Positions 1 to 10,665 of a DNA stretch of 64,000 nucleotides are shown in pieces. The stretch spans positions 62,001 through 126,000 of the forward strand of contig NZ_JAGFPK010000001.1 of NCBI RefSeq assembly GCF_017599385.1. Reading direction: 5' to 3'. Every line of letters begins with the position of its first letter. The stretch's first letter is position 1. This DNA is from Ciceribacter sp. L1K22 (lineage in GTDB: Bacteria > Pseudomonadota > Alphaproteobacteria > Rhizobiales > Rhizobiaceae). The notes under the pieces are model-generated. The model was not told where the DNA came from and made no database searches. It worked only from the letters and a program-made list of their open reading frames with translations. Made by a program: the position numbers and the translations under genes.

Positions 1-534
1 CGCCTTCGAACAGAGGCCGAGACACAGGGACGTGATTCCGGACAGCAGACCCTGCCCGACAAAAACCGCATTACGCCCGCATATCTTTTTTCCGAATTGC
101 AAGGCAAACTGGAACTGCCGGCGACGGGCGAGGTACTGCGCCGTTTCGGCGATCCTGACGGCACCGGACACGAAGCCAGGGGCATGGTCGTAGCGTCCAT
201 GCCGGGGGCGGTCGTGACGGCACCTGCGGATGCCTGGGTTGTATTCGCCGGCGAGTTCCGTAGCTATGGACAGATGGTGATTCTGAATGCGGGCGACGGC
301 TACCATATTGTGCTGTCCGGCATGGATCGGGTGAACACGCGCCAGGGAAGTTTCGTGCTCTCGGGCGAGCCCTTGGCCACCATGGGCGAAAAAAGAGTGG
401 CAAGCGCAACGGCATTGGCGCTGGAAACGGACCGGCCGACGCTTTACATTGAATTCCGCAAAGACGGAGTACCGGTTGATTCACGCCCATGGTGGGCCGA
501 GAAAGACGCTGGAAAGGCAGGGAATGATACCTAG
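1..534 (+). CDS. EnvC-like murein hydrolase activator, C-terminal part (5' end outside window)
   Basis: The reading frame is open from base 1, so only the last 177 codons are visible. They form a LytM/peptidase M23 fold (G-x-V-x-A-P-A-D-A-x-V-x-F-A-G, then Y-G-Q-M-V-I-L). The metal-binding histidines of active M23 enzymes are not at their usual places: the I-x-H position is I-L-N and the H-x-H position is V-L-S. That is typical of EnvC-type activators, which switch on amidases rather than cut murein themselves. The stop codon overlaps the start of ctpA, an arrangement familiar from rhizobial chromosomes. Upstream coiled coils and the signal peptide would lie outside the window. Confidence 0.8.
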   Translation, partial: RLRTEAETQGRDSGQQTLPDKNRITPAYLFSELQGKLELPATGEVLRRFGDPDGTGHEARGMVVASMPGAVVTAPADAWVVFAGEFRSYGQMVILNAGDGYHIVLSGMDRVNTRQGSFVLSGEPLATMGEKRVASATALALETDRPTLYIEFRKDGVPVDSRPWWAEKDAGKAGNDT

Positions 535-1846
535 AGTTTCTTTTGTCCTCATCGGCGCCCTCATGGGCGCGACGGCGATGAGCCTCGTTTATTCGGCTGG
601 AATTCCGGCCCAGGCCGCCGGCGCTTCCACCTATCGGGAGCTGTCGATCTTCGGTGACGTCTTTGAGCGCGTGCGCGCGCAGTACGTGACCGCACCTGAC
701 GAAGGCAAGCTCGTTGAAAATGCCATCAACGGCATGCTCACTTCGCTCGATCCGCATTCGAGCTATCTGAATCCGGAAGCCGCCGCCGACATGCAGACCC
801 AGACAAAGGGCGAGTTCGGCGGCATCGGCATCGAAGTGACGATGGAAAACGAGCTGGTCAAGGTGATCGCGCCTATCGACGACACACCCGGGTCGCGCGC
901 CGGCATCCTTGCAGGCGACTTCATCTCCGAGATCAACGGCGAACAGGTTCAGGGCCTGAGCCTGCAGCAGGCCGTTGAGAAGATGCGCGGCGCCGTCGGA
1001 ACGCCGATCAAGCTGACCATCCTTCGCCAGGGTGCCGACAAGCCGATCGACATTTCCGTCACCAGAGAGATCATCGCCGTTCGTGCGGTCAAGTCGCGCG
1101 TCGAAGGCGATGTTGGCTACGTTCGTGTCATCTCCTTCACCGAGAAGACCTATGACGACCTCGAGGCAGCGATCAACAAGATAAAGGCCGAGGTCCCCGC
1201 CGACAAGCTGAAGGGCTATGTTCTCGATCTTCGCCTCAATCCGGGTGGGCTGCTCGATCAGGCCATCTACGTATCGGATGCATTCCTGGAGCGCGGCGAA
1301 GTCGTTTCGACCCGTAGCCGCAATCCCGACGACACGCGCCGCTTCAATGCCACCGCCGGAGACATAACCGACGGCAAGCCTGTCATCGTCCTCGTGAACG
1401 GAGGCTCCGCCTCGGCGTCGGAAATCGTGGCGGGTGCCCTTCAGGATCTGCGGCGTGCGACGGTTCTCGGGACCCGTTCGTTCGGCAAGGGCTCGGTTCA
1501 GACGATCATACCGATGGGCGACCGCGGTTCTCTCCGGCTGACGACGGCGCTCTATTACACGCCGTCGGGCAAGTCGATCCAGGGCACCGGCATCGAGCCG
1601 GACATCAAGGTCGAGCAGCCGCTTCCAGAGGAGCTGCAGGGCCGGGTCCGCAGTGAGGGCGAGTCTGCATTGCCGGGTCATATCCAGGGCCAGAACGAGA
1701 CCGACGAAGGGTCGGGTTCCATCGCCTATGTTCCGGAAGAACCGAAGGACGACGTCCAGCTGAACTATGCGCTTGATCTCTTGCGCGGGAACAAGACCGA
1801 TCCGTCCTTCCCGCCCGACCCGAACAAGCCGGTCGCGTCCAAGTGA
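524..1846 (+). CDS. ctpA: Carboxy-terminal processing protease CtpA (S41 family)
   Basis: The protein has 440 residues: an N-terminal signal segment ending near A-Q-A-A-G, a PDZ domain (G-G-I-G-I-E-V through about residue 170) and an S41 protease domain. The nucleophile motif GGSASASEI is near residues 293-301 and the catalytic lysine lies in S-F-G-K-G-S-V-Q-T about 30 residues later. It is a periplasmic or membrane-attached serine protease that trims C termini of envelope proteins. The ATG at 524 overlaps the envC stop and puts the hydrophobic signal segment directly at the N terminus. A longer frame from 449 would bury that segment, so I chose 524. Confidence 0.93.
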   Translation: MIPRVSFVLIGALMGATAMSLVYSAGIPAQAAGASTYRELSIFGDVFERVRAQYVTAPDEGKLVENAINGMLTSLDPHSSYLNPEAAADMQTQTKGEFGGIGIEVTMENELVKVIAPIDDTPGSRAGILAGDFISEINGEQVQGLSLQQAVEKMRGAVGTPIKLTILRQGADKPIDISVTREIIAVRAVKSRVEGDVGYVRVISFTEKTYDDLEAAINKIKAEVPADKLKGYVLDLRLNPGGLLDQAIYVSDAFLERGEVVSTRSRNPDDTRRFNATAGDITDGKPVIVLVNGGSASASEIVAGALQDLRRATVLGTRSFGKGSVQTIIPMGDRGSLRLTTALYYTPSGKSIQGTGIEPDIKVEQPLPEELQGRVRSEGESALPGHIQGQNETDEGSGSIAYVPEEPKDDVQLNYALDLLRGNKTDPSFPPDPNKPVASK

Positions 1847-1893
1847 TGACGTCTGGGGAAAACCAGATGAAGATGGATGAGGGAAGCTGAGGC

Positions 1894-3084
1894 TTGGGCT
1901 CCGACCTCCACCGTCCGTTGGGTCAGGATATCAAGGGCCGCCGCAAATCTCGCGGCGGCCTCTTTCGTCGCGTTGGCGGTATCGCAACGGTGATGACGAT
2001 AACGGCGGCCTCCCTCTATGTGTCGGTGAGCCCGCTTCCTCTGCAGGATCCACCGGTTTCCGTATCGCAGGTTTCAAACCCCGTTGACGTGGCCGCGCGT
2101 GGATCGACCTCCACCACGCCATCGCAACCGCCCTCGGGGATCGCCACGGCGCGACCGGATTCGGCCGCCAACGTCACGCGCCAAACCATGCCCGACGGCA
2201 GTGTCGTCACAACCTACTCCCCTCGGCCACGCGATGGCGGCGGACCCGTTCTCATCGACGCGCAGCGCATCGGACAGGACCCACGCGCCGCAACCATGCC
2301 GAACGAACTTCTCCTCGAAGACAGCTCCTACGGCCGCCTTCCGACCGTAGGTCCCGATGGCCTGCGTCCGGTCGAACAATATGCCCGGCCCTGGTCCGGC
2401 GCGCGCGGCACCCGTATCGCGATCGTCATCGGAGGACTGGGCCTGAGCCAGACCGGCACGCAATATGCCATTCGCGAACTGCCGGAAGAGGTGACGCTTG
2501 GATTTGCCTCAACCGGCAACAGCCTGCAGAGATGGATGCAGGAGGCCCGCCGCGCCGGCCACGAGATCATCCTGCAGGTTCCCATGGAGCCCTTTGATTA
2601 CCCGGCTAACAACCCGGGTCGCGGCACCTTGCTGTCGTCGAATTCCGAGAAGCAGAACCTGGCAAACCTGCGTGAAGCCATGGCGCTGATCACGAACTAC
2701 ACGGGCGTCATGAACTACATGGGCGGTCGCTTTCTCTCCGACGCGGACGCGATCGAACCCGTGATGCGGGAGATAACGAACCGGGGACTGCTTTTCCTCG
2801 ATGACGGCACCTCCGCAAGCTCGCTCGCGGGCGAATTCGCCAAGGCGCTGTCGACGCCGCATGCTTTCGTCGATCTGCAAATCGATCAACAGATCGACGA
2901 GGCGTCGATCTTGAAGCGGCTGGATGATGCCGAGCGCATTGCCAGACGCAACGGGTTTGCCGTGGTGCTCGGCTCCGCCTTCGAGGAAACGGTGCGCGCT
3001 GTGGCGAAATGGAGCGACGAAGCGCGGCTGCGCGGTATAGAACTCGTGGGAGTGTCCGCCATTGCACTGGAGAACCAGCCATAA
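1894..3084 (+). CDS. Divergent polysaccharide deacetylase family protein
   Basis: This 396-residue protein has one N-terminal membrane or signal segment (about residues 27-48), a proline/serine-rich linker to about residue 165, then a divergent polysaccharide deacetylase domain of the YibQ type. Recognisable pieces are [28 protein letters not shown] and L-F-L-D-D-G-T. The start is TTG, because an in-frame TGA sits two codons upstream. It follows ctpA by 47 bases, as in other rhizobia, which suggests an envelope role. No substrate is established for the family, so none is assigned. Confidence 0.85.
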   Translation: MGSDLHRPLGQDIKGRRKSRGGLFRRVGGIATVMTITAASLYVSVSPLPLQDPPVSVSQVSNPVDVAARGSTSTTPSQPPSGIATARPDSAANVTRQTMPDGSVVTTYSPRPRDGGGPVLIDAQRIGQDPRAATMPNELLLEDSSYGRLPTVGPDGLRPVEQYARPWSGARGTRIAIVIGGLGLSQTGTQYAIRELPEEVTLGFASTGNSLQRWMQEARRAGHEIILQVPMEPFDYPANNPGRGTLLSSNSEKQNLANLREAMALITNYTGVMNYMGGRFLSDADAIEPVMREITNRGLLFLDDGTSASSLAGEFAKALSTPHAFVDLQIDQQIDEASILKRLDDAERIARRNGFAVVLGSAFEETVRAVAKWSDEARLRGIELVGVSAIALENQP

Positions 3085-3620
3085 AGTCCGAAACGACGCA
3101 TAAAGACCGACCGAAACTGCGGGCCGAAGACCTGCCATACCGCCCCTGCGTCGGGATCATGGTGCTCAACCGCGAGGGCCTGGTCTGGGCGGGGCGGCGG
3201 ATTCCGGACGGCAACTCGGAATATGACGGCTCCCCGAAGCTCTGGCAGATGCCGCAAGGTGGGATAGACGAGGGGGAGGACCCTTTCGCCGCCGCGACCC
3301 GGGAACTCTATGAGGAGACCGGCATGCGCTCGGTCACTCTTCTGGCCGAAGCCGGGCGATGGATAAACTACGATCTGCCACCAGAACTGATCGGGATCGG
3401 CTTAAAGGGACGCTATCGCGGACAGACGCAGCGCTGGTTTGCCTTCCGCTTCGACGGCGACGAAAGCGAAATCGCGATCAACCCGCCGCCCGGAGGCCAT
3501 GAAGCGGAATTCGATACCTGGGCCTGGAAACCGATGCGCGAACTGCCGGACCTGATCGTACCGTTCAAGCGGGCCGTCTATGACGCGGTCGTTGCCGAAT
3601 TCAGCCACCTGGCTGACTGA
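3081..3620 (+). CDS. rppH: RNA pyrophosphohydrolase RppH (Nudix), atypical start
   Basis: The Nudix box is intact ([20 protein letters not shown], about residues 57-76). The flanking [10 protein letters not shown] and [11 protein letters not shown] blocks are those of RppH/NudH, which removes pyrophosphate from 5' triphosphorylated mRNA and starts decay. The expected start lies at 3081, where the codon is ATA, eight bases after a GGAG. No ATG, GTG or TTG occurs between the upstream gene's end and the domain. The nearest in-frame ATG is 3009, inside the deacetylase gene. A G at 3083 would give an ATGA overlap with the upstream stop. Function is confident; the start is not. Confidence 0.85.
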   Translation: MKSETTHKDRPKLRAEDLPYRPCVGIMVLNREGLVWAGRRIPDGNSEYDGSPKLWQMPQGGIDEGEDPFAAATRELYEETGMRSVTLLAEAGRWINYDLPPELIGIGLKGRYRGQTQRWFAFRFDGDESEIAINPPPGGHEAEFDTWAWKPMRELPDLIVPFKRAVYDAVVAEFSHLAD

Positions 3621-3675
3621 TCCGGGACCGACGGAAGAGCCGAGAGCTGCTTTGCAAGGTCGTCCAATAAGACAA

Positions 3676-3703
3676 ACAAAAAGCCGCGGCATAACCGCGG
3701 CTT
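3676..3703 (-). terminator. Intrinsic terminator between convergent rppH and bfr
   Basis: Nine-base arms (AAGCCGCGG at 3681-3689, CCGCGGCTT at 3695-3703) enclose a five-base loop. Read on the minus strand the stem runs into TTTTTGTTTG, a good U tract for ending bfr transcription. On the plus strand only a weak T run follows, but the hairpin may also serve rppH. Confidence 0.8.
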
Positions 3704-3730
3704 TGCTACGTCGCCGAAGGCTGGGCGCTG

Positions 3731-4216
3731 TTATTCGGCCTGGTCGGCCGAGTCGGCATTGAGCAAGCCGTACTTCTCTTCGCCGAGCTTCGACAGCAAT
3801 TCGAGCTGCGTTTCGAGGAAGTCGATATGACCTTCTTCGTCGATCAGCAGTTCCTCGAACAGCTTCATCGACACATAGTCGCCGGCGTCGTGACAGATAT
3901 CGCGGGATTTCTTGTAGGCGGTGCGGGCATCGTATTCGCCGGCGAGATCGGCCTCCAGCACTTCCTTGACGTTCTGGCCGATGCGCAGCGGAGCGACCGT
4001 CTGCAGGTTCGGATGACCTTCAAGGAAGATGATGCGACCAACCAGCTTGTCGGCGTGCTGCATCTCCTCGATCGACTCGGCGCGCTCCTTCTTCGCAAGC
4101 TTGGTGTAGCCCCAGTCTTCCAGCAGGCGATAATGCAGCCAGTATTGGTTCACCGCGCCCAGTTCGAGAAACAGGGCCTCGTTCAAACGCTCGATTACCT
4201 TCGGATCACCCTTCAT
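3731..4216 (-). CDS. bfr: Bacterioferritin
   Basis: The 161 residues match the usual bacterioferritin length. The haem-ligand methionine is in [16 protein letters not shown] near residue 52. The ferroxidase ligands are at the expected places: Glu18 in [10 protein letters not shown], Glu and His around 51-54, E-Y-D-A-R-T near 94, and D-E-E-G-H-I near 127-130. It oxidises and stores iron in a 24-subunit shell. An iron control element lies 52 bases upstream and the ferredoxin partner gene is the next gene upstream on the same strand, so it is probably iron-regulated by Irr. Confidence 0.95.
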   Translation of the reverse strand: MKGDPKVIERLNEALFLELGAVNQYWLHYRLLEDWGYTKLAKKERAESIEEMQHADKLVGRIIFLEGHPNLQTVAPLRIGQNVKEVLEADLAGEYDARTAYKKSRDICHDAGDYVSMKLFEELLIDEEGHIDFLETQLELLSKLGEEKYGLLNADSADQAE

Positions 4217-4267
4217 GGCCTCGTCTTCTCCTTGGTGTGTTCACCGGATGCATGGTCGCAACCAGTC

Positions 4268-4284
4268 TTTAGAATTATTATAAA
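4268..4284 (-). promoter_or_regulatory. Iron control element (Irr box) upstream of bfr
   Basis: TTTAGAATTATTATAAA differs at one base from the palindromic ICE consensus TTTAGAA-N3-TTCTAAA known for Irr in Rhizobiales. It sits 52 bases before the bfr start codon, where a repressor could block transcription under iron limitation. The rest of the 308-base bfr-bfd gap (4217-4524) holds no other signal I recognise. Confidence 0.7.
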
Positions 4285-4524
4285 CTACACTACGTGATTT
4301 TTTTGGCAGCGTAAATCCGGTTTTGCCAGTCGCTGGTTCGTCACGCAGTTTTCCCCATGGCAAGCACCGGATCAAGCCGGCCTGCGCAAGGAGTGATCCT
4401 TGATACTTGGAAATGGCGAAGAGAAGGAGGTTGCGAATACACAAGATGCGAGGATTGCCGGATCGATGTCGTGAAAAGTCGCGCGATATCGGGCAACGGC
4501 AGGAGTCGATGTCGGTCCCGACAA

Positions 4525-4836
4525 TCAGGCGATGCGCCCCATTTTCTGGCGGCGCTCGGCCAGGTGGGCCTGCTGCTCCTCATGAAACCGTTTTAGGCGC
4601 TCGATGAAATCGACGACGTTCGCGTCATCGGAGCGACGCTGCACATGATAGTCTTCGGTGGTCTGGATGATCAGATCGACAACGTTCGGGAAGCATCCGC
4701 AGCAACGGCCGCGCTTGCCCATCGCATGATAGACTTTGGCGGGGACGATCAGCTGCCAACAGTCCTCATCGAGCAATTCGGTGATGACGGACCTGATCTC
4801 TTTGTCGGTAATGTAGTTGCAGCTGCAGACCAGCAT
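4525..4836 (-). CDS. bfd: Bacterioferritin-associated ferredoxin
   Basis: The small protein (103 residues) begins MLVCSCNYITDKEI and carries the four [2Fe-2S] cysteines as C-S-C near the start and C-C-G-C around residues 39-42, the Bfd/BFD-like pattern. It reduces ferric iron in bacterioferritin so it can be released. The ATG at 4836 gives the canonical N terminus; an in-frame TTG at 4854 would add six residues with no family support. The C-terminal 45 residues are charged and helical beyond the Bfd core. It lies just upstream of bfr but separated by 308 bases, so each probably has its own promoter. Confidence 0.9.
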   Translation of the reverse strand: MLVCSCNYITDKEIRSVITELLDEDCWQLIVPAKVYHAMGKRGRCCGCFPNVVDLIIQTTEDYHVQRRSDDANVVDFIERLKRFHEEQQAHLAERRQKMGRIA

Positions 4837-4929
4837 CGACAAGCCTATCGGCAAACATGAGTTTAGACCTCCCCTTTTTGTATATCCGGATGAGCTTTGT
4901 CAAGAAAATTTCCGGGCTGCCGATGCGGC

Positions 4930-7900
4930 TCAATGGAAGTTTCGCCCCTTGGGCATCACCTGAACCGCTTCGCGCACCGCCTCGTTCCGGGCATGTTTTT
5001 TCTGCCGCTGGTCCACCGGCGGCCTGAGCGCTTCGTCGGCGCGATCGGTGCCGGCAAATCGCCTCTGCTCGCGTTTGAGAACCGCAAGACGCGCGCTCAT
5101 GTCCTCAAGATGGGTGGCGACAACGTGGATGACACCATCCTGCTTTTGCAGCCGGCCGTGGACGGCGACGAGACGCGCGCCCATCACCACGGGCCGATAT
5201 TTCTGGAAGATTTTGGGCCAGACGATCGCATTCGCAACGCCGGTCTCATCTTCCAGCGTCATGAAGATCACGCCCTTGGCCGAGCCCGGCTGCTGGCGCA
5301 CCAGAACGAGACCGGCGATTTTTATCCTGCGGCCATCGGGGACATCCCGGAGCCGGTTGCTGGGCGTGATGCCAAGGGCGGTCATGTCGGACCGCATGAA
5401 GGAAACCGGATGAGCCTTGAGGGACAAGGTGAGCGTCCGGTAATCGTTCAGCACATGCTCCTGGACCGGCATGACCGGCAGGCTCACGCTCGCTTCGCGC
5501 TGCCATTCCCCACCTGTCATGAGGGAGGAAAACAGCGGCATCGCCTCGCTGGCCCGACTCGTCTCAAGCGCCTTCACCTGCCAAAGGGCCGCGCGGCGAT
5601 CGAGACCCATCGAGCGAAACGCATCCGCATCGGCCAGCTTTTCGATTGTCGCACGGTCGAGACCGGACCGCTCCCAGAGATCGCGCACCGAGACATAAGG
5701 CCCGGTCTCGCGCCGCAAAACCAGCCTGTCGATGTCCGCCTCCGAAAGACCCTTGACCAGCGAAAAGCCGAGACGGACGGCATGTCGGCTTTTCATGATG
5801 CCGATCATGCCTGCATGACGTCTCTCGACGGCTTCCCGCCTGATACCGGTACCCTCGGTGCTCCCCAGCACCTCCAGCGTCGAGTTCCAGCAGGACGAGT
5901 TCACGTCGACCGGCCGGACCTCCACCCCATGCTCGCGCGCATCCCTGACGAGCTGGGCCGGCGCGTAAAATCCCATCGGCTGCGAATTCAGGATCGCCGC
6001 GCAGAACACATCGGGATAGAAGGCCTTGAACCAGCAGGACACATAAACCAGGAGAGCGAAGGAGGCGGCATGGCTTTCCGGAAAGCCGTATTCGCCGAAA
6101 CCTTCGATCTGGCTGAAACAGCGCTCGGCGAAATCGCGCTCATATCCCTTCGACAGCATCCCGTTGACGAAACGGTCCTTGAAGTCGGCGACTTGTCCGG
6201 TGCGCCGGAACGTCGCCATCGCGCGCCGCAGCCGGTCAGCCTCCGCCGGCGTAAATCCGGCCGCCGTGATCGCGATCTGCATCGCCTGTTCCTGGAACAG
6301 CGGCACACCGAGCGTACGTTGCAGAACTGGTATCAGCTCGTCATTCGGATAGGTGGGTAAGCGCCTATGCTCGCGCAATTCCTGCCGGCGTTTTAGATAA
6401 GGATGGACCATATCACCTTGGATCGGACCCGGCCGGACGATCGCCACCTCGATCACGAGATCGTAGAACTCTCGCGGCTGCAATCGCGGCAGCATGCTCA
6501 TCTGCGCCCGGCTTTCGATCTGGAACACGCCGAGCGTATCGGCCCGGCAGATCATATCGTAGACCTCATCCCGCTGGTCCTTAATGACCGAAGCGAGCGT
6601 CATCCGGCGATCGTAGTGAACCTCCAGTAACTTCAGGGCCCGCGCCAGACAGCTCAGCATGCCGAGCGCCAGAACGTCGACCTTGAGGATCTTCAGGGTA
6701 TCGAGATCGTCCTTGTCCCACTCGATCATGTAACGGCCATCCGCCGTGTTCATGATCGGCACGATCTCGTCCAGCCGGTCCCGCGTCATGACGAACCCGC
6801 CGACATGCTGCGACAGATGCCGCGGAAAACGCTGTAACAGGCTGCCATATTCCATGACGCGCTTCGTTGTCTTGTCCGACGCATCGAGCCCGGCCGACTT
6901 GATCTGGTCCTCTCCAAGCGCCGCCTGCGACCATCCCCAGATCGAACCCGCCATGGCCGATTGCACATCCTCGGAAAGCCCGAAGGCCTTCGCCACTTCC
7001 CGGCCGGCAGACCGCGCCCGGTAACAGATCACCGCCGCTGTCAGCGCCGCATGCTCGCGGCCATAGGTCCGGTAGATGAACTGGATCACCTCCTCGCGCC
7101 TTTCATGCTCGAAATCCACGTCGATGTCCGGCGGCTCCTCCCGCTCGGTCGAGAGGAACCGGTCGAACAGCAATGTCGTCGTTTCCGGATTCACGTCGGT
7201 GATGCGAAGGCAGAAGCAGACGGCCGAATTGGCCGCCGACCCCCGCCCCTGGCAGAGGATGCCTTCCGCCCGCGCATGCTGCATGATCTTGTAGACGGTC
7301 AGGAAGTAGGGCTCGTACGCCTTGCGCGAGATCAGGTCGAGTTCGTACTCGATGAGATTCCTGACCTTCTCAGGTATGCCTTCGGGGCCCGCAAATCGTT
7401 CCGCCGCCCCCTCATAGGCAAGTCGCCGCAAGGTTAGGCTCGGAGGCTCGCCCTCAACGCTTTCGTCAGGATATTGATGCCTGCTCAGTTCATCGAGCGA
7501 GAAGTTGAGACGATTGAAGAACGCGGCCGTCCGGGCGATCGCCTCGGGATAGTCGGACAACATGGGTTGCAACTCCTCCGCCGTCTTCAGATGCCTCTCG
7601 GCATTGGGAGCAAGCCTGAAGCCGGCATCCGCGACCGTCACATGCTCGCGGATGGCGGTCATGACATCGGACAGCGGCTTGCGGTCCGGCAGGTGATAGG
7701 CCGGCAGGTTGGTGGCGATCAAAGGCATGCTCTGCCGTTCCGCAAGACGGGAAATTTCTAGGAAGCACTGCCGGTCGAGGCCGTTGTAAAGGGGGGCAAG
7801 GGCCATATGCAGCCGCTCCCCGAAACAGAGGCGGAGCCCTGTCAGCCGCTCCTCGAAATCCGCGCTCCTGACATCGTCGATCGCATCCGGCGGCAGGACC

Positions 7901-8289
7901 ACGGCCAGCAGGTCTTCGTTCCATTGCTGAAGATCCGCTTCGTAAAGAGTGCAGGCGCCCTTTTCGGAACGCAGGTTTCCGGCGCTCAGCAGCCGGCACA
8001 GATTGCCCCAGCCCCGACGGTTCATCGGATAGACGAGAAGGTCCGGCGTACCATCGGAAAAAACGAGACGCGCACCCGGTTGATACGGATAGGGTTTCGT
8101 CCTCCTGTCCGGCCTGGCCTTGGCGGCGGCATGCATCCGCACCACGCCGGCCACCGTATTGCGATCGGCAAGCCCGAGACCGGCTATCCCCAGGGCTTCG
8201 GCCGCCAGAACCATTTCTTCGGGATGGGACGCGCCACGTAAAAACGAAAAATTGCTTTGCGCGCCAATCTCGAAAAAACCGGGCGTCAT
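4930..8289 (-). CDS. dnaE2: Error-prone DNA polymerase DnaE2 (ImuC)
   Basis: The 1119 residues are a C-family polymerase: PHP domain from the N terminus ([17 protein letters not shown]), palm with the catalytic [15 protein letters not shown] motif, tandem helix-hairpin-helix region and a C-terminal OB fold ([10 protein letters not shown] to about residue 1070). DnaE2 is the polymerase of the ImuA-ImuB-DnaE2 mutasome that performs SOS-induced translesion synthesis. The ATG at 8289 overlaps the imuB stop as ATGA, implying translational coupling. The frame stays open a further 135 codons upstream, but that part is imuB read in another frame. Confidence 0.95.
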   Translation of the reverse strand: MTPGFFEIGAQSNFSFLRGASHPEEMVLAAEALGIAGLGLADRNTVAGVVRMHAAAKARPDRRTKPYPYQPGARLVFSDGTPDLLVYPMNRRGWGNLCRLLSAGNLRSEKGACTLYEADLQQWNEDLLAVVLPPDAIDDVRSADFEERLTGLRLCFGERLHMALAPLYNGLDRQCFLEISRLAERQSMPLIATNLPAYHLPDRKPLSDVMTAIREHVTVADAGFRLAPNAERHLKTAEELQPMLSDYPEAIARTAAFFNRLNFSLDELSRHQYPDESVEGEPPSLTLRRLAYEGAAERFAGPEGIPEKVRNLIEYELDLISRKAYEPYFLTVYKIMQHARAEGILCQGRGSAANSAVCFCLRITDVNPETTTLLFDRFLSTEREEPPDIDVDFEHERREEVIQFIYRTYGREHAALTAAVICYRARSAGREVAKAFGLSEDVQSAMAGSIWGWSQAALGEDQIKSAGLDASDKTTKRVMEYGSLLQRFPRHLSQHVGGFVMTRDRLDEIVPIMNTADGRYMIEWDKDDLDTLKILKVDVLALGMLSCLARALKLLEVHYDRRMTLASVIKDQRDEVYDMICRADTLGVFQIESRAQMSMLPRLQPREFYDLVIEVAIVRPGPIQGDMVHPYLKRRQELREHRRLPTYPNDELIPVLQRTLGVPLFQEQAMQIAITAAGFTPAEADRLRRAMATFRRTGQVADFKDRFVNGMLSKGYERDFAERCFSQIEGFGEYGFPESHAASFALLVYVSCWFKAFYPDVFCAAILNSQPMGFYAPAQLVRDAREHGVEVRPVDVNSSCWNSTLEVLGSTEGTGIRREAVERRHAGMIGIMKSRHAVRLGFSLVKGLSEADIDRLVLRRETGPYVSVRDLWERSGLDRATIEKLADADAFRSMGLDRRAALWQVKALETSRASEAMPLFSSLMTGGEWQREASVSLPVMPVQEHVLNDYRTLTLSLKAHPVSFMRSDMTALGITPSNRLRDVPDGRRIKIAGLVLVRQQPGSAKGVIFMTLEDETGVANAIVWPKIFQKYRPVVMGARLVAVHGRLQKQDGVIHVVATHLEDMSARLAVLKREQRRFAGTDRADEALRPPVDQRQKKHARNEAVREAVQVMPKGRNFH

Positions 8290-9878
8290 GCGAATATGCC
8301 TTGCATGAACCAGCCGGGGTCGGTCGCCCCGCGTTCGTAAAGCCCTTGCCGATAGATCCAGTAGCGACGACCCTCGGCGTCCTCGACCCGGAAATAATCG
8401 CGTTCCGAGGTGTTGGCGTCCTCGAGCCACCATTCCGGCGTCAGGCGTTCGGGACCTTCGGAGCGCACGACGCGGTGACGTATCCGGCGCCACTGGAAAC
8501 TCGCCGGCGGTCCATGCGGAATTTCCGCCAGAACGGTGACGGGTTCGGCTCTCGAAAGCAGCCTCAGCGGGCGTTCGAGACGGGCGGGAGCGTCGACAGG
8601 GGATCCGACGCTCTGAACATGATCCGTCAGCGACACGGCCCCGCTGGCTCGCTCGGGCCAGTGACTGGCAAGCGAAACCGGAACCTTGAGACAACCCGGA
8701 CCAAGCCTTGCCGACACCAGATCGATGAAGTCAGAAAGGGAATCGTTCGGCGCGCTTTGCTCCGTCGACAGTTGCGGCATGCCGTCCCGAAAGGCCTCGC
8801 TTGCCAGAACATTGAGGCGAACGAGCTCGAAGCCGAAGCCGGCATCCATGTCGTCAGCGGCCACCTCGAGCCTTTCCCTGTAAAGGGCTGCGATGCGTTT
8901 CGGCTCGCGCAGCGGCGCTGCGGTACCCACCTCGATCCGGAAGACACGTCCGTCGACGCGGAACAACAGAAGCTCGAAAAGCCGCCCTCCCTCGCCGCGA
9001 GCCTCCAGCCCGGGCTTCAGGCCCGCCGCCAGTCCCTCCGCCAGATCGAGGATCATGTCACGATCACGGATCGGCTCGACCAGATGTCGTTCGACCGACA
9101 GCATCGCGAGCGGTCGTCTGGGCGATATGGGTTCCCCAACCCGGCCCAACGCCTGGTCGAGACGCAGGAGAACGGCGGCACCGAAGCGGCGCGCCAGCGG
9201 CGCGCGCGGCAGGTCGATGAGGTCGCCGATCTGCTTCAGGCCCATGCGGGCCAGGCCCGCCACCACCTCGCCGTCGAGCCTGAGGCTCGCGACCGGCAGC
9301 GACGTCAATGCCGCCTGTGTGTCCTGCGGTTCGACCACACGGACAGCGCCAAACCGCGAGAGAGCCCATGACAGGCCGGCGGTGGACGAAATCGCTCCCT
9401 TCGCGTCAAGCCCCATCGACCTCAGTCGCGCAAGAACATCGTCCAGCATTTTCGCCTCGCCGCCGAAGAGGTGGGCGCAGCCCGTGATATCCAGCAACAG
9501 GCCGTCCCTGCCATCGAGCGCCACCAGCGGCGTATACCGGTCGCACCAGTTGGCCAGGGCATCCAGCAGCCGCTGATCCGCCTCCGCATCGGCTTCGGAT
9601 ACGTCGAGATCCGGCCGGATCGCCCTTGCCTCGGCCAATCCCTGGCCGACGCGCAAACCGATGCCTTCGGCAAGCGTGTCGATGGCGGTCAGTTGCCTGG
9701 CGTTACCGACCTGTCCCGAGCAAACGATCGGAGGCGCGTCAGGACGCCCGGTCGAGCGCCAGGAGGCGCCCCATTTCCCCCTGGCGATCCGGTCGGTCGC
9801 CAGCCGCGGAAAGCTGATCGACAGGATGCGGCGATCGCTGGAAGACAGCGGATGGCAGGTAGGCAAGGCGACGTTCAT
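8286..9878 (-). CDS. imuB: ImuB, inactive Y-family polymerase-like protein
   Basis: The 530-residue protein has a Y-family fold ([10 protein letters not shown], then [16 protein letters not shown], then helix-hairpin-helix near residue 210). The acidic triad of active Pol IV/V is not where expected: no D-x-D-x-F block at the N terminus and no S-x-D-E before L-D-I-T. That fits ImuB, which links the beta clamp to DnaE2. The ATG at 9878 is the only good start and lies 140 bases inside imuA in another frame. The C terminus overlaps dnaE2 by four bases. Confidence 0.92.
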   Translation of the reverse strand: MNVALPTCHPLSSSDRRILSISFPRLATDRIARGKWGASWRSTGRPDAPPIVCSGQVGNARQLTAIDTLAEGIGLRVGQGLAEARAIRPDLDVSEADAEADQRLLDALANWCDRYTPLVALDGRDGLLLDITGCAHLFGGEAKMLDDVLARLRSMGLDAKGAISSTAGLSWALSRFGAVRVVEPQDTQAALTSLPVASLRLDGEVVAGLARMGLKQIGDLIDLPRAPLARRFGAAVLLRLDQALGRVGEPISPRRPLAMLSVERHLVEPIRDRDMILDLAEGLAAGLKPGLEARGEGGRLFELLLFRVDGRVFRIEVGTAAPLREPKRIAALYRERLEVAADDMDAGFGFELVRLNVLASEAFRDGMPQLSTEQSAPNDSLSDFIDLVSARLGPGCLKVPVSLASHWPERASGAVSLTDHVQSVGSPVDAPARLERPLRLLSRAEPVTVLAEIPHGPPASFQWRRIRHRVVRSEGPERLTPEWWLEDANTSERDYFRVEDAEGRRYWIYRQGLYERGATDPGWFMQGIFA

Positions 9879-10644
9879 GGCTGCTCCACTCCAGTAGAAA
9901 TTCGGAAAAGATAGCCGATCGGCTCTTTTCCACGGTCAGTCGAAAGAGAGGGTTGCCGAGGGCCATCGGCATCGGCTGTTCAAGCCCAGTGCGGATCGCC
10001 GAAGGTGCGGCTTCCACGCGCAGCCGCAGCGAGGCGCTCGACGCCTCCTCCTCGCCAGCCTGGCGCATCAGAAGCAGCGTCCCTCCGGCACTCCGTGCCT
10101 TGAGGCCGAGGCGTCGACTTTCCGTCAGGCCGAATTGCCGGACATTGCCGTGCACCTCGAGAATGACGGTCGCAAAAGCGCCGCAGGCCAGCGCTTCGTC
10201 GGCAAACCACAGCGCATCCTCGATCCGTCTGGGCAGGGCGTAAACCAGCTCACCGCGGCGATGCCCGAAATCGTCCAGTCCCGGCGCGTAAGGCAGACCC
10301 GCCTCTCGCGCCACATGACGGTCGCCGATCAGAAGGATCTTGCCATCAGGCCTCACCGAACGACAGCATGACAGCGCCAATGCAAACCCACTCGCCGCCC
10401 CAGCATCCGCCAGGCGGGCGCTTCGGATTTCGATAAAGGCGCCGCCCTGCTCCACCTCCTCCATGATCATCGACAGGGGATCGCCCGACTGTCCCGCCGC
10501 ACCGCGCTTAGCTTGGACCAGGAGGGCGTCATCGCCGTCCCGCATCGCCACCTCGCGCGCCATTTGGGCCGGCTTGCCCTCGATCCGGGCAACCGCTTCA
10601 CGAAGCGCAAAAAGGGTCTCTCGCGTCATGGCACGCTCTGCCAT
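9739..10644 (-). CDS. imuA: ImuA, SOS mutasome protein
   Basis: The 301-residue protein has the SulA/RecA-like core expected for ImuA (F-A-L-A-L-S-C-C, L-L-I-G-D-R-H-V-A-R-E, T-V-I-L-E-V-H-G). It is the first gene of the imuA-imuB-dnaE2 operon; ImuA proteins regulate the mutasome through RecA. The ATG at 10644 has an AGGAG about eight bases upstream. A GTG at 10653 lies within that ribosome-binding region and was not used. The last 46 codons overlap the start of imuB in a different frame. A LexA site lies 22 bases before the start. Confidence 0.9.
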   Translation of the reverse strand: MAERAMTRETLFALREAVARIEGKPAQMAREVAMRDGDDALLVQAKRGAAGQSGDPLSMIMEEVEQGGAFIEIRSARLADAGAASGFALALSCCRSVRPDGKILLIGDRHVAREAGLPYAPGLDDFGHRRGELVYALPRRIEDALWFADEALACGAFATVILEVHGNVRQFGLTESRRLGLKARSAGGTLLLMRQAGEEEASSASLRLRVEAAPSAIRTGLEQPMPMALGNPLFRLTVEKSRSAIFSEFLLEWSSHERRLAYLPSAVFQRSPHPVDQLSAAGDRPDRQGEMGRLLALDRAS

Positions 10645-10665
10645 GGCGTTCACTCCTGTCGGTTT

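Noticed and set aside
4861..4910. Iron-regulator site or promoter before bfd
   Set aside because: There is a TTGACA on the minus strand and a TCTAAA half-site, but spacing to a -10 and the second half-site are poor.
8290..8694. Open extension of dnaE2 by 135 codons upstream of 8289
   Set aside because: It is imuB sequence read in another frame, Arg/Pro-rich with no family match; ATG 8289 gives the normal PHP-domain start.
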